This document shows, in pieces, positions 7,869 to 16,550 of a DNA stretch of 39,579 bases. The DNA is from Propionibacteriaceae bacterium. Its GTDB lineage: Bacteria > Actinomycetota > Actinomycetes > Propionibacteriales > Propionibacteriaceae. The notes below the pieces were generated by a model. It had not been told where the DNA came from. It saw only the letters and a list, made by a program, of their open reading frames with translations, and did not search any database. Made by a program: the position numbers and the translations under genes. Location: NCBI GenBank assembly GCA_020846255.1, contig JADLEH010000347.1, positions 1-39,579 of the forward strand. Direction: 5' to 3'. Each line of letters begins with the position of its first letter. Position 1 is the stretch's first letter.

Positions 7869-10800
7869 TCAGCACTCAGGCCGTGGCTCCACACCGGGCA
7901 AGTAGCGGCGCCACTCTGCTGCGGTCAGCTGGTCGCCGAGCCGGGAGCACAGGCTGCGGGCGGCCGCGGTCGGGTCGCTGTCCCATACCCGTACCGCACC
8001 GGAGTCCCCCGCCACCGCGAACCTTGCGCCCCCATCGATGAAGCGCACGTCCCAGGGCCGGCCGATATCGCCGCTGAGCGCGAAACTGGCGTCGGTGTCG
8101 GTTGAGTCGAGACGCCAGCCCCATACGATGTCGTCGCCGCTGGTCCCGGCCAGCAGCGTCGCGTCCGGGCTGAATGCCAGCGAGTACATGTCGGAGGTTG
8201 CATCGTCCCACGTGCGTTCCCTCACCGCCTCGGCCGGTTCGGAGATGTCCCACACGCTCACTTCGCCGGTTGCCTCTCCGATCGCGATTCGCTGGCTGCT
8301 CGGTGACATCGTGATGGTCGTCGGGGTCGAGGCAAGGGAGATCGAACCCACCTGCGCCGGGTTGGATGGGTCGGCCACCGCCCACAGTGAGACGGTGTTG
8401 TCGCCCTGTGCGATCGCGAGCACCTGGCCGTCGGAGCTGAAGCCGATCAGCTGGGGACTCGCGACCGGGATGGTGGCGCGCCGGCTCAACCCTCCTGCGC
8501 CGTCCGCCCGGAGGAGGACGATCTTCGACGCCCGAGCGGACATCGCCGCCACCAGTGATGAGTCCGGCGACACCGCGGTGTAGATGATCGACACTCCCAC
8601 GCCCGAGTCGAACGCGCGGCCCGTGCCGGCACCCGAGTCGGTCAGCGGCCAGCTGAGGACCTTGCCTTTCATGGACGACCCCAGCAGGTATGAACCGTTC
8701 GGCGCCACAGCCACGGCGCCGACCTGGTAGTCCTCCGGACCCAGCTCAGGAGGTTGCGGCTTGGGCATCCTCTTCCGTGTGGCGCCCAGACGCCAGAGCG
8801 CGATCCCATCGGTCGCACTGCCTCCGGCGAGCCAATCGGTGCTGTCAGCGGACAGGTTGTAGATCACCGAGCCGGAGCGCTTCCACAACGGCGACTGCGC
8901 CGACCACACGAGCAGGGTGCCGTCGCTGCCCACGCCAACAACGCGGCCCCCGTCTGCGAATCCGCCGCCGGTCTGGACCGCTGGGGTGTCCATGCGACGC
9001 TGCAGCGTGCCGTCCTCGGCGAACAGCGAGATGCTCTGGTCGGAGCTCGCCACTCCCAGAGTCGAACCGTCGGGGGAGAACCACACCGCGTTGGTCCAGC
9101 TGCTGAATCCGGTAAGGGCAGGCTCTGGGTGAGGGGTTCCCGCTTCGATCGTCCAGCGCTCGACCTCGTTACCAGCAACGGAGACGGCGAGTTCCGTCCC
9201 AGCCCTGTTCAGCGCCAGCGCCTGTGCTCGAACCGGTAGCCTGCCGTTCGCCGATGCCACTGTCACCGACAGCGGGGCGAGTTCGACCGGACCGCTGGAG
9301 ATCCGCCAGCGGTCGACGGCGCCGCTGCGCCCAGCCAGGTAAAGCGTGCCCGCACCGTCGATCGCCACCCCTGAGGTCTGGCCGTCGCTCTTGTCGTGCC
9401 GGACGGAGGCGACCACTGCTGGCGTCGAAAGCACCTCGATGTCGTACACCGTCGCACCGCCGTCTTCACTGCCGAAAACGACCCGGTCACCCTGCGGGTT
9501 GAAGGCGACGGCGGTCGTGCCGCCCGGCCCTGGGAGATCAACCAGCTTCGTCGGCTCGGCCGTCACGTCCCACAACGAGCGGACTTCACTTCCCCCTACG
9601 GCGAGGACTGCGCGCGCACCGACCCGAGCCAGCGCAATTGCCTGGAGTCCACCCTCAGCCATGTCGACGAGGAAGCCTTTGCCGGGACTCGTCCCTATCT
9701 CAGCCCCACGCCACAGCGTCACCAACCCCGTCCCATCCGCCCGGGCGACCAGCTCACCATCCGGGCTCACGGCCAACACTGCGTTCGGCTTCCCGAGCCA
9801 ACGAATCGGCGCATCCATCGAACTCGCGTCGAGCACGATCGAGCGAGCGTCGGAGGTGTCGGCCAGTTGTCTCGACACCAGAGCCATCTGGGTGAGCAGG
9901 TTGGGGGACTTGGATCGCATCTGTCTGGCCGCGATAGCGATCTGGCGCGACTGTGCGTCGGCCCTGATGCTCTCGCCGCGAACGAATGACGTCCCGGCCA
10001 CGACGGCGGCCAGGGTGGTCACAATGGAGAGGCCCAAGGCCAGTCGCCGCTGGCGTCTCAGGCGGCGGGTCATGCGACGCTCCTCGTCCAACTCGGACGC
10101 GAAATGCTGCTCGCTTGCCGTGAGGAACGCCTGTTCGTTGGCCCCCAGCAACCTCCGCTTGCCGGGGTCCCCCAGCCACTCGGTGAACATGGGCAACCGC
10201 TGCACGGGAATCAGCACGTTGGGATCGCGGTCGGTGTCCCGCCACAGCTCCGCCGCCCGTCGAAGCTTCGCAACCGCGTCCAGTTCCGCGCGATGCTCTT
10301 CGATCCAATCCGCCAGGCGCGCCCAATGGCGAAGGAGTGCCTCATGGCTGATCCGCACCTGTTCGTCACTGACCGTGAGCATGCGGGCGGCCACGAACGC
10401 ATCCAGTACCGGACGATAGTCGCCCGCCAGGTCGTCCAGCGGCACCGGACGACGCACAACCACGTCCTGGGCTATGCCCAGGAGCCGCAGGAACAGCCGC
10501 TGCGCTATCTCCTGGTTGTGCGTGTCAAGACCGGTGAAGACCTCCTCCGCGAGCGTCTCGACTGCCCCGGCGACCCCGCCCACGCTCCGGTAGTCGGCCA
10601 TCGTCATGCGGGTCCCTGCCCCCGCCGCCCAGGTCAGAAGGAGCGCGTTGGAGAGCAGAGGCAGGACGTCCGCCGGAACACTGCTCTGCTCCGGGCCGGG
10701 CGCCAAGTCGTTGACCAACACATGGACCAAGTCCTGGTCCACCTCCACCCCGGCCACTGCTGCCGGCCCAAGGATCACCTCCCGCAACTCCGCGCGGGTG

Positions 10801-11537
10801 AGCGGGCTGACCAGGACTGGTCGGGCGAGCGCTTCGGCGAGCAGCGGTTCGGCACTCGCCACAGCGAATGCGTCCGAGCGAAGGGCGACCACCACGATGC
10901 GTTCGGCCGCGTGACGGCCGAGATCGCGGACCGCCCGCTCCCGGTCGGCATCCGGCAACTGCAGGTACTCCTCGAACTGGTCGACAATCACCAGATCCGC
11001 GTCGACCGCCCCGTCTGACACCGTCTCGGGACCCAGCAGCCGGACGCTCCAACCCGCCAGCACACCGTCCACGCACTCGTGCCCGACCAGGCCGGCGGCG
11101 AGCAGCGACGACTTGCCCGAACCGGACGCGCCGAGCAGGGCGACGACCCCGGATCGGCGAGACCTGTGGAGCGCAAGAATGGACGTGGCAAGGCGCCGGG
11201 CTTCCTGATCGCGGCCGTGGTACAGCTCAACGTCGGATGAGCCGAACGGTCGCAGGCCGACGTAAGGGGCTGAGCCCGAGCGTAGGCGAGGCTCGATCTG
11301 GGCCCATTCGTCGAGCCAAAGCCCGGCGGGTAACTCGTCGGCCAGTCCAAGAGCGTCGACCATCCTGAGGTACTGCAGCCTGAGCGCCGGGGTTGGAAGA
11401 TGGCGTCCGTTGAGCCACCCCTGCACAGTCGCCTTGGGTATACCGGCAAGCTTGGCGACATCGTTTATCGACAGGTGTTTCGACGTCCGCGCCTCGTTGA
11501 GGCGCGCGGCGAACTCCATGCGGATCGAGACAATCAT
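7869..11537 (-). CDS. HTH - STAND NTPase - transmembrane - WD40 repeat protein
   Basis: 1222-residue multidomain protein. Residues about 7-65 form an XRE/Cro-like helix-turn-helix (INDVAKLAGIPKATVQGWLN). Residues 91-110 carry the PYVGLRPFGSSDVELYHGRD signature of novel STAND NTPases, followed by Walker A GASGSGKSS (136-144) and Walker B LVIVDQFEE (182-190). A lone hydrophobic segment at about 499-518 after an Arg-rich stretch is a likely membrane span. From about residue 570 to the end there are WD40 blades with repeated 'AVSPDGS/FSPDG...VWD' units. STAND proteins are signal-sensing ATPase switches, and several are phage-defence or programmed-death sensors. The target of this one is unknown. 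The ATG at 11535-11537 has a GGGGG stretch upstream; a second ATG six codons inside would also work. It stands alone between convergent and divergent neighbours. Confidence 0.88.
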   Translation of the reverse strand: MIVSIRMEFAARLNEARTSKHLSINDVAKLAGIPKATVQGWLNGRHLPTPALRLQYLRMVDALGLADELPAGLWLDEWAQIEPRLRSGSAPYVGLRPFGSSDVELYHGRDQEARRLATSILALHRSRRSGVVALLGASGSGKSSLLAAGLVGHECVDGVLAGWSVRLLGPETVSDGAVDADLVIVDQFEEYLQLPDADRERAVRDLGRHAAERIVVVALRSDAFAVASAEPLLAEALARPVLVSPLTRAELREVILGPAAVAGVEVDQDLVHVLVNDLAPGPEQSSVPADVLPLLSNALLLTWAAGAGTRMTMADYRSVGGVAGAVETLAEEVFTGLDTHNQEIAQRLFLRLLGIAQDVVVRRPVPLDDLAGDYRPVLDAFVAARMLTVSDEQVRISHEALLRHWARLADWIEEHRAELDAVAKLRRAAELWRDTDRDPNVLIPVQRLPMFTEWLGDPGKRRLLGANEQAFLTASEQHFASELDEERRMTRRLRRQRRLALGLSIVTTLAAVVAGTSFVRGESIRADAQSRQIAIAARQMRSKSPNLLTQMALVSRQLADTSDARSIVLDASSMDAPIRWLGKPNAVLAVSPDGELVARADGTGLVTLWRGAEIGTSPGKGFLVDMAEGGLQAIALARVGARAVLAVGGSEVRSLWDVTAEPTKLVDLPGPGGTTAVAFNPQGDRVVFGSEDGGATVYDIEVLSTPAVVASVRHDKSDGQTSGVAIDGAGTLYLAGRSGAVDRWRISSGPVELAPLSVTVASANGRLPVRAQALALNRAGTELAVSVAGNEVERWTIEAGTPHPEPALTGFSSWTNAVWFSPDGSTLGVASSDQSISLFAEDGTLQRRMDTPAVQTGGGFADGGRVVGVGSDGTLLVWSAQSPLWKRSGSVIYNLSADSTDWLAGGSATDGIALWRLGATRKRMPKPQPPELGPEDYQVGAVAVAPNGSYLLGSSMKGKVLSWPLTDSGAGTGRAFDSGVGVSIIYTAVSPDSSLVAAMSARASKIVLLRADGAGGLSRRATIPVASPQLIGFSSDGQVLAIAQGDNTVSLWAVADPSNPAQVGSISLASTPTTITMSPSSQRIAIGEATGEVSVWDISEPAEAVRERTWDDATSDMYSLAFSPDATLLAGTSGDDIVWGWRLDSTDTDASFALSGDIGRPWDVRFIDGGARFAVAGDSGAVRVWDSDPTAAARSLCSRLGDQLTAAEWRRYLPGVEPRPEC

Positions 11538-11857
11538 GGAGCCCCCGATTGGCCGATTGACGACCGGTCAGCAGAACGATACTGAACTGGAAGCCCTTCG
11601 GTTGCGGGAAATCCGTTCCACGGCCCACATGCGCGCGCGAGCCGGCCAAGCGCGACGTCAAGGGGGCTCGCGGAGTCACCACCAAGACACCGAGTTCACG
11701 GGTCAACCAACCTGCCGTCACCGGATTCCTGCCGCCCGGACCTCGGATCGTATGAAGTCGTATGAGCGCGACTACCGGCTGGAAGGTGGGTCGTGGGACG
11801 TGATGCAGTTTGGTCCGTCCGGCCTCCTCGGCCGGCTCGGGCGAGGTCTTTGGGGGA
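11538..11857. other. Divergent intergenic region between STAND gene and small lipoprotein operon
   Basis: 320 bp with no supportable gene on either strand. It must hold divergent promoters. A TTGACG at 11557-11562 with GATACT or TACTGA 15-17 bp downstream could be a plus-strand promoter but the match is weak. I see no RNA gene or convincing repeat. Confidence 0.4.
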
Positions 11858-12166
11858 ATGATGTTCGGGAAGATCGCAAGGATTGTGGCGGCCGCGGCAT
11901 TGATCCTGGTAGCCGGCTGCGGCGCGGGCGCGCCCATTTACGATGTGGGCGATTGCCTCAAGACATCGGTCGATTCTGACGGCAAGGCGGTGAAAACCAC
12001 CTGCTCGGACAAGGAGTCGTTCGAGGTGACCAAGCTCGCCAAGAACGGCGGCATTCCAAACTGCCCGTACTACATGCCGAAGGAACCGCAGACAGACGGA
12101 GCCGCATACCTCACCGACGCCGTCACCGGCGTCACCTATTGCGGAATCCACAACGGGCCGTACTGA
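11858..12166 (+). CDS. Small secreted lipoprotein, function unknown
   Basis: 102 residues. It begins MMFGKIARIVAAAALILVAGC: a short signal peptide with a lipobox LVAGC, so Cys21 would be the lipid-anchored first residue. The mature part of about 80 residues has Cys in 'VGDCLK', 'TTCSD', 'NCPYY' and 'TYCGIHN', enough for two disulfides. The pattern 'YDVGDCLKT...' recalls small exported actinomycete proteins found next to membrane proteins, but I do not recognise a named family. The start is one of two adjacent ATGs (11858 or 11861) behind GGGGG. It is followed after 91 bp by a membrane protein on the same strand; the two and the next gene may form one unit. Confidence 0.65.
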   Translation: MMFGKIARIVAAAALILVAGCGAGAPIYDVGDCLKTSVDSDGKAVKTTCSDKESFEVTKLAKNGGIPNCPYYMPKEPQTDGAAYLTDAVTGVTYCGIHNGPY

Positions 12167-12257
12167 CCCGCCCAACCAACAATCCTGCCGATTGCGCTCC
12201 ACCGACCCGCGAGCGCAAGAAGATCCACCGAAGCCACATCACTGAACGGAGACCGAG

Positions 12258-12491
12258 ATGGGCGACGAGAACCAGCCCGAGACCGAGATCGGCGCGCAGC
12301 ATGAACTCACGCCCAGCAACGCACGCGGTGCCGGTGGCGTCCTCCTGGTACTTGGCGCGTTGGCTTCAGTGGTGTGGTGGGTGCTCTACGCAGGCATGCA
12401 CCTGAACTTCACCATTCTGATCGTGCTCGGCCCGCTCGCGGTCATTGCTGGCTTCGTCCTGCTCGCCTCCGGCAACCGCCTCCTGAAGTAG
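12258..12491 (+). CDS. Small two-helix membrane protein
   Basis: 77 residues: an acidic N-terminal 20 residues (MGDENQPETEIG...), then two hydrophobic spans at about 26-46 and 50-70 joined by a short loop, ending in NRLLK. The topology suggests a hairpin in the cytoplasmic membrane. The ATG has ACGGAGACCGAG upstream, a good ribosome site. The next gene starts only 10 bp after its stop, so the two are probably co-transcribed. No function can be assigned. Confidence 0.65.
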   Translation: MGDENQPETEIGAQHELTPSNARGAGGVLLVLGALASVVWWVLYAGMHLNFTILIVLGPLAVIAGFVLLASGNRLLK

Positions 12492-12500
12492 GGCGCCAGA

Positions 12501-13949
12501 ATGGGCTACTTCGAACGTCGCGCGACCCAGCAGGCGGTAGCTCCAGTGACCGCGCACGTCGGCGATTGGCCGCAGACGGTCTATGACGAGATCGGTTTCG
12601 TCACCCCCGGTGCGGCCCTCTCGATGGCTGGCCTCGCCACCCTGATCGACCTGCCATCCATCCGGTCCGAGTCGAGCCCGCTGGGCGAGGGCCGGTCGCA
12701 CATGGTTGCGGAGTTTGTCGCGGCGATGAAGTCCCACCTGGTGTACGAGTCAGTCGGGAGTGCGCCCAGCCTGGCCCTTGGCACCTACGCAGCCGGCGGG
12801 ACTTGGCGCGGTGACTGGCGAATAGCGGTCAAAGCCGCCGGGGGCAGCGCCCAAATGGAGGTGCCGCAGTACCGGACACAGAATGACGAACTGGTAAACG
12901 AGCAGGAACTCACAAAGGTGCGAGCAGCCCTGAAGTCCGCCTGCTCGAGGCGGCCGACGGTCACGCTTGAAGACGGTGCGCCGGACCTGGGCAGCCAGCT
13001 CGTCACCGTGCCTTTGGGTGCTAGCGCCACCGTCTTCGACAACGACTACTGCGGCCACCAACCCGACCTGATGCGTGCCGAACTCACGTTCAAGGCACCC
13101 GGTCTGGAACTCGAGCGGTTCCTCGACGGCCTCGCCTTCCGGCACGACGGCGAAGGCGGGAATCGCGTCGTCTGGCTCGCTCCTGACGGCGATCCTGCAA
13201 AGGGCTCAGCGCGCATCGGGCAAGTCGGTGATGGCAGCTGGCGCCTCCGCCTCAGGGGACCCGAGTCGGAACAGCCAATCGACATCGAGCGCTGGAAGCA
13301 CCGCGCGCTGGCTCTCTGCAATCGCATCGCGGTGAAAGCCGGCCGTGAGGAGGCAGTTGAACTCGCCAGGTTCGTCTCGACCTCCATGCAGGGGCCGCCA
13401 CACACGGATTGGGTGCCGGCCTGGGACGACCGCACTCCCGCCCCCCAGTTGATCGTCAACGACAACCTGCGGTTGCCGGTTGCGATCCGCTTCAGGACAC
13501 CAGCAGCACTCCCGCTGCTCACCCTCGCCGCACGGGCCGCGGAATCCGTCGCCGTCCGGCGCCGAGTCTCCACTCGAGGCATGCGCGGTTCCACCCGGGA
13601 ACAGAACCTGCAACTCCTGGCCAGGGGGCCAGCGCTCCTGATACAGCCGCCGGACACTCGGCTGCCATTCATCAGATACTCCGGCTACGTCGACGCTCAC
13701 GAGCCGACGCTGATGCCAGTCGACGGTTCGTCTGCGCCCTTCTGGGAGGTTCAGTTCGCCGCCACCGGCGAGCCAGCGCCCGGCTACTTGCTCACCGTCA
13801 CAGGACTGAGCAGAACTCTGGACGTGATCGCCTACGGCGCCGAACTCACCGCGTATCTGGACGCCTGGGCATCCCTGGTAAGGACAGTTGATCCGGATGC
13901 AAAGATCTCGACTCTCTACCTGGCGAGGTCTGGATCAACGGTTTCCTAG
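12501..13949 (+). CDS. Hypothetical 482-residue protein (orphan)
   Basis: A long open frame with actinomycete-like codon usage, starting MGYFERRATQQAVAPV 10 bp after the membrane-protein gene. I see no signal peptide, membrane span, nucleotide-binding loop or nuclease motif. Composition is soluble and mixed alpha/beta, with repeated aromatic/Arg patterns such as 'WRGDWRIAVKAAGG' and 'GDGSWRLRLRGPE' in the first 270 residues. These may reflect two related beta-rich halves. Its place behind a lipoprotein and a membrane protein may mean that it works at the membrane. A stem-loop lies about 115 bp after the stop. Function unknown. Confidence 0.7.
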   Translation: MGYFERRATQQAVAPVTAHVGDWPQTVYDEIGFVTPGAALSMAGLATLIDLPSIRSESSPLGEGRSHMVAEFVAAMKSHLVYESVGSAPSLALGTYAAGGTWRGDWRIAVKAAGGSAQMEVPQYRTQNDELVNEQELTKVRAALKSACSRRPTVTLEDGAPDLGSQLVTVPLGASATVFDNDYCGHQPDLMRAELTFKAPGLELERFLDGLAFRHDGEGGNRVVWLAPDGDPAKGSARIGQVGDGSWRLRLRGPESEQPIDIERWKHRALALCNRIAVKAGREEAVELARFVSTSMQGPPHTDWVPAWDDRTPAPQLIVNDNLRLPVAIRFRTPAALPLLTLAARAAESVAVRRRVSTRGMRGSTREQNLQLLARGPALLIQPPDTRLPFIRYSGYVDAHEPTLMPVDGSSAPFWEVQFAATGEPAPGYLLTVTGLSRTLDVIAYGAELTAYLDAWASLVRTVDPDAKISTLYLARSGSTVS

Positions 13950-14062
13950 CGTCGTGCGCTACTAGTCGTGACGTTCTGTCGGCGACGGTCGAAGAGACGA
14001 CTTCGACGGGGTGGTTCCACGTCGACTTCGGACGTCGCGAACAACACCCACCATCACGGGCT

Positions 14063-14084
14063 CCAGCCGGCACAACCCGGCTGG
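14063..14084 (+). terminator. Stem-loop downstream of the orphan gene
   Basis: CCAGCCGG (14063-14070), 6-nt loop, CCGGCTGG (14077-14084): 8 perfect GC-rich pairs. It lies 114 bp after the 482-residue gene and has no U-run, which is common for high-GC terminators. Confidence 0.45.
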
Positions 14085-14150
14085 CATTGATCCTCCTTGA
14101 ACCCTTCGGCGTGCCGGAGATGGAATGTCCGGGTTTCTTCGGAGTCGGGC

Positions 14151-14193
14151 GGGCCCACTGGGACTCGAACCCCGAACGCGGGTTAAAAGACCA
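14151..14193 (-). pseudogene. tRNA-Lys(UUU)-like 3' half (possible attachment-site scar)
   Basis: Read on the minus strand, it runs from TCTTTTAA, which matches a Lys anticodon loop, through a variable loop to GGGGTTCGAGTCCC, an exact tRNA T-loop signature, and ends in GTGGGCCC like a 3' acceptor strand. No matching 5' half (D-arm and 5' acceptor strand) can be built from the upstream bases, and the T-stem has a mismatch. Tyrosine integrases often recombine in the 3' part of tRNA genes and leave such a fragment at one end. The orientation would put the inserted element to the right, with an intact tRNA beyond this window. Confidence 0.4.
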
Positions 14194-14372
14194 CCTCGAA
14201 CCTGATTCTCACTAGGCTTCCTACGGCTGCGTAACCGCCCGACGTGCGATGAAAATGGCGAGGATTTTGCCCTCAAAAATCCGCTGATCCGAAGCCGGCA
14301 TCAGCCAGGCCCACCTGACCTGCTGTCGGTCGCTGATCGAGATGGAGAACTACCACTGGGAGTCCTTAGTAG

Positions 14373-15422
14373 CTAGAGCGCCAGGCCCGCAACAACGGCG
14401 CGGACCAGCTGGCGGCCGGTGTCCGGGGCGAAGAGGCTGGCCGGCATGCTCGGTCGCCGTCGGTAGCCAAGGTCGCCAAGCTGGGCCGCTGTAATCGAAA
14501 CCCCTGGAACCGCACACACTGACTCGGCAAGTCGCTGAGACGCGCCAGGGTCGTCGAATGCGTTGAATCGGACTTCGATTAGCGCGCCGCGAGCCTGGTC
14601 GGTGTAGAGGTTCAGGATCCAAACCTTCGCCCCCGTGTCCGTTGTTAGCGCCGCGTTGAGGGAGGGCGTTTCGGCCCGGCCACCAGCAATCTCGAAGCCG
14701 CTCTGCCGCATCGTGTCTAGAACGGCCTGGACGGTGTTGGCGGTGGCAGCGTCGTGCTCTGAGCACCAATCGAGATACTGCTCAATGGTCCATCGGGGGC
14801 GTCTAGCCTGCGCGGCATCCACCTTTGCCTCGACCAGCTCTGCACCGTACGTCTTGGGCATCAAGATCTCGAGCCCAGACTCATGAAGTCGCGTGAACTC
14901 GACCAGCATGATCCCGGTGCTGGGCTTGGTAATGCTGTTCATGTACTCGACGATGCGGCGCAGGTCATCGTTGAGCGCGTCAACAGCAAGCACGAGATTG
15001 AACCGGGCTTGGCTCAGGTTTGCTGCCAAGGCTGACCGAGCCTGCCCATCCACATCCCCCAGCCGACTGAAGGCACTTCGACCGCCGTCAGCCCTCGACC
15101 AGCGCTGTTCGAACTGCTCGACGTCCATCTGCCAGAGCCGAGACGCGTAGTCGAGAAGCTGTCCGACCACTGTCCTTCGCACTTCTGCGTTGGCGCGCAG
15201 CTTGCACTCAACAACGGTGATTGATCCGTCGGGGCTCAGGATCACGACGTCTGCCGGCCCGACACTGCTCTCGAACTCTCGACAAGCGATAGCGCCGCTC
15301 ACAACACCGGGCACAAGAGTGGGATGTTCGACCAGAATCGCCTGCAGGGCCGCCTCGTTGTCATAGCCATGACCAAGCGGCTCGTGCCAGTCTCCTTGAC
15401 CGTCGCGGATCAGCAATGACAT
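14373..15422 (-). CDS. PD-(D/E)xK nuclease-like protein
   Basis: 349 residues. The N-terminal 100 residues show the full PD-(D/E)xK pattern: Glu23 in a leading helix, Asp58 in VGPADVVIL, Glu72-x-Lys74 in ITVVECKL, and a following helix with Gln88 in VGQLLDYAS. This matches metal-dependent nucleases of the restriction-endonuclease fold (DUF91/NucS-like or Mrr-like). The remainder is alpha/beta and may bind DNA or regulate the enzyme; I do not recognise it. The ATG at 15420-15422 has GGAGGT 8 nt upstream. It is divergent from an HNH nuclease gene across about 200 bp and lies next to the tRNA-like scar, in an accessory context. A role in defence is inferred from neighbours. Confidence 0.78.
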   Translation of the reverse strand: MSLLIRDGQGDWHEPLGHGYDNEAALQAILVEHPTLVPGVVSGAIACREFESSVGPADVVILSPDGSITVVECKLRANAEVRRTVVGQLLDYASRLWQMDVEQFEQRWSRADGGRSAFSRLGDVDGQARSALAANLSQARFNLVLAVDALNDDLRRIVEYMNSITKPSTGIMLVEFTRLHESGLEILMPKTYGAELVEAKVDAAQARRPRWTIEQYLDWCSEHDAATANTVQAVLDTMRQSGFEIAGGRAETPSLNAALTTDTGAKVWILNLYTDQARGALIEVRFNAFDDPGASQRLAESVCAVPGVSITAAQLGDLGYRRRPSMPASLFAPDTGRQLVRAVVAGLAL

Positions 15423-15611
15423 AACGGTCTACCTCCGACTAAACGGACATCGACAACTCCCGGGAAGAGTAGCAACCAGCGTGACCTGGACCGGCTCCCG
15501 CGCTCACCCGCGGGTCCCCCCGCTCCTGTGGGCCAAGTAGGAGCAAAGTCGGCGGTTCTCCACACTTGGCCCGGTCTAGCGGTTTGCGGGCGACGCTGAC
15601 CGTTCGACGCC

Positions 15612-15617
15612 TAGGGT
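15612..15617 (+). promoter_or_regulatory. -10 element (TAGGGT) for leaderless HNH gene
   Basis: TAGGGT ends exactly 6 nt before the ATG at 15624, the spacing expected when transcription starts at the start codon. TANNNT -10 boxes with leaderless mRNAs are common in actinomycetes. No good -35 box is visible. Confidence 0.5.
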
Positions 15618-15623
15618 GAGGGC

Positions 15624-16529
15624 ATGCGCGCTGTGGTCGCCGTCACCGATAACGATTGGGCCGCGTTCCTGCGCGATCGACCTCACCTGAGTGAGGCGAA
15701 CTTCTGGCTACCGAGCCCAAACTCGGGATTCAAGCCGCAGAGTGTCGGGGAGCCGTTTCTTTTCAAGACTCACCACCCCGACAACCGCCTGGTCGGCGGA
15801 GGCTTCGTTAGTGGTTTCACCCGCTTGAAGGTTAGCGAAGCCTGGGAGTTCTTCGGGGAGGGCAACGGGGTTCCCAGTCGAGAGACCCTTGCTCGTGCGA
15901 TCAACGGCTACCGGCGAGGGCCGGCAGAGGATGACCCTTTGATTGGCTGCGTTCTGCTTCGCGACCTGTTCTTTTCGTTGCCAGATCGGGCGATTCCAGG
16001 TCCGCCGGACTTCGCGCGCAACATCGTTCGGTGGAAGTCCTACGAGCTCACCGGCGACAGCTATGTCCAGCTCGCGCTGGGCAACCTGCTTCAGGACTCC
16101 GATGGCCCCAGCCCAGCGGTTGCCGGGCCGATCTTCGGCGATCCTCGTCTAGCCATCCCACGCCTGGGTCAACAGGCGTTCAAGAGCATGGTGCTCACTG
16201 CGTACCACCGTCGCTGCGCGGTCACCGGCGCGAAGATCACTCCGGTGCTTCAAGCAGCCCATATCCGCCCGGTCGGGCTAAGCGGCGAGCATCGCCTGGA
16301 CAACGGGCTGCTTCTCCGATCCGATGTCCACATCCTCTTCGACCAGGGCTACCTCGGCGTTGACGACCGCTATCGAATCCAGGTCAGCCCGCGGCTTCGT
16401 GCAGACTTTGGGAATGGTGCTGAGTTTTACTCGCGCGCGGGGACCGTGATCGAACTCCCTGACCGGCGAGCAGAGCAACCCGCCAAGGATGCGGTGACCT
16501 GGCATATGGACACAGTCTTCCGTCGCTGA
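15624..16529 (+). CDS. HNH endonuclease with N-terminal reader-like domain
   Basis: 301 residues. The C-terminal part is an HNH (beta-beta-alpha-metal) nuclease: CAVTG at 198-202, AAHIRP with His213, Asn227 in RLDNGLLL, and His236 in SDVHILFD. The N-terminal 150 residues ('ANFWLPSP', 'GEPFLFKTHHPDN', 'GGGFVSGFT', 'AWEFFGEGNG') look like a small beta-barrel. I suspect a PUA/ASCH-like modified-base reader, as in other HNH enzymes that cut modified DNA, but this is inferred from pattern, not from a firm match. It is a solo enzyme with no methyltransferase nearby, which fits a type IV-like or stand-alone restriction activity. The ATG at 15624 fits the leaderless -10 box. Confidence 0.82.
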   Translation: MRAVVAVTDNDWAAFLRDRPHLSEANFWLPSPNSGFKPQSVGEPFLFKTHHPDNRLVGGGFVSGFTRLKVSEAWEFFGEGNGVPSRETLARAINGYRRGPAEDDPLIGCVLLRDLFFSLPDRAIPGPPDFARNIVRWKSYELTGDSYVQLALGNLLQDSDGPSPAVAGPIFGDPRLAIPRLGQQAFKSMVLTAYHRRCAVTGAKITPVLQAAHIRPVGLSGEHRLDNGLLLRSDVHILFDQGYLGVDDRYRIQVSPRLRADFGNGAEFYSRAGTVIELPDRRAEQPAKDAVTWHMDTVFRR

Positions 16530-16550
16530 GCGGCGATGCGCTGTGGCTGT

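Larger units (their letters stand above)
13950..14372. other. 423-bp intergenic region with terminator hairpin and tRNA-like fragment
   Basis: Lies between the stop codons of two convergent genes. It holds a stem-loop at 14063-14084 and a tRNA-like 3' half at 14151-14193, both listed separately. The rest has no coding potential I can support. This is a likely junction between older chromosomal sequence and acquired DNA. Confidence 0.5.

Noticed and set aside
10104..11018. 304-codon plus-strand frame in the STAND gene
   Set aside because: His/Arg/Gln-rich antisense frame; the opposite strand has Walker motifs in frame.
14150..14250. Complete tRNA with a long variable arm (Leu-like, using GGGCGG at 14235-14240 as 5' acceptor)
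   Set aside because: The acceptor can pair, but no proper D-arm or anticodon stem forms; only the 3' half looks tRNA-derived.
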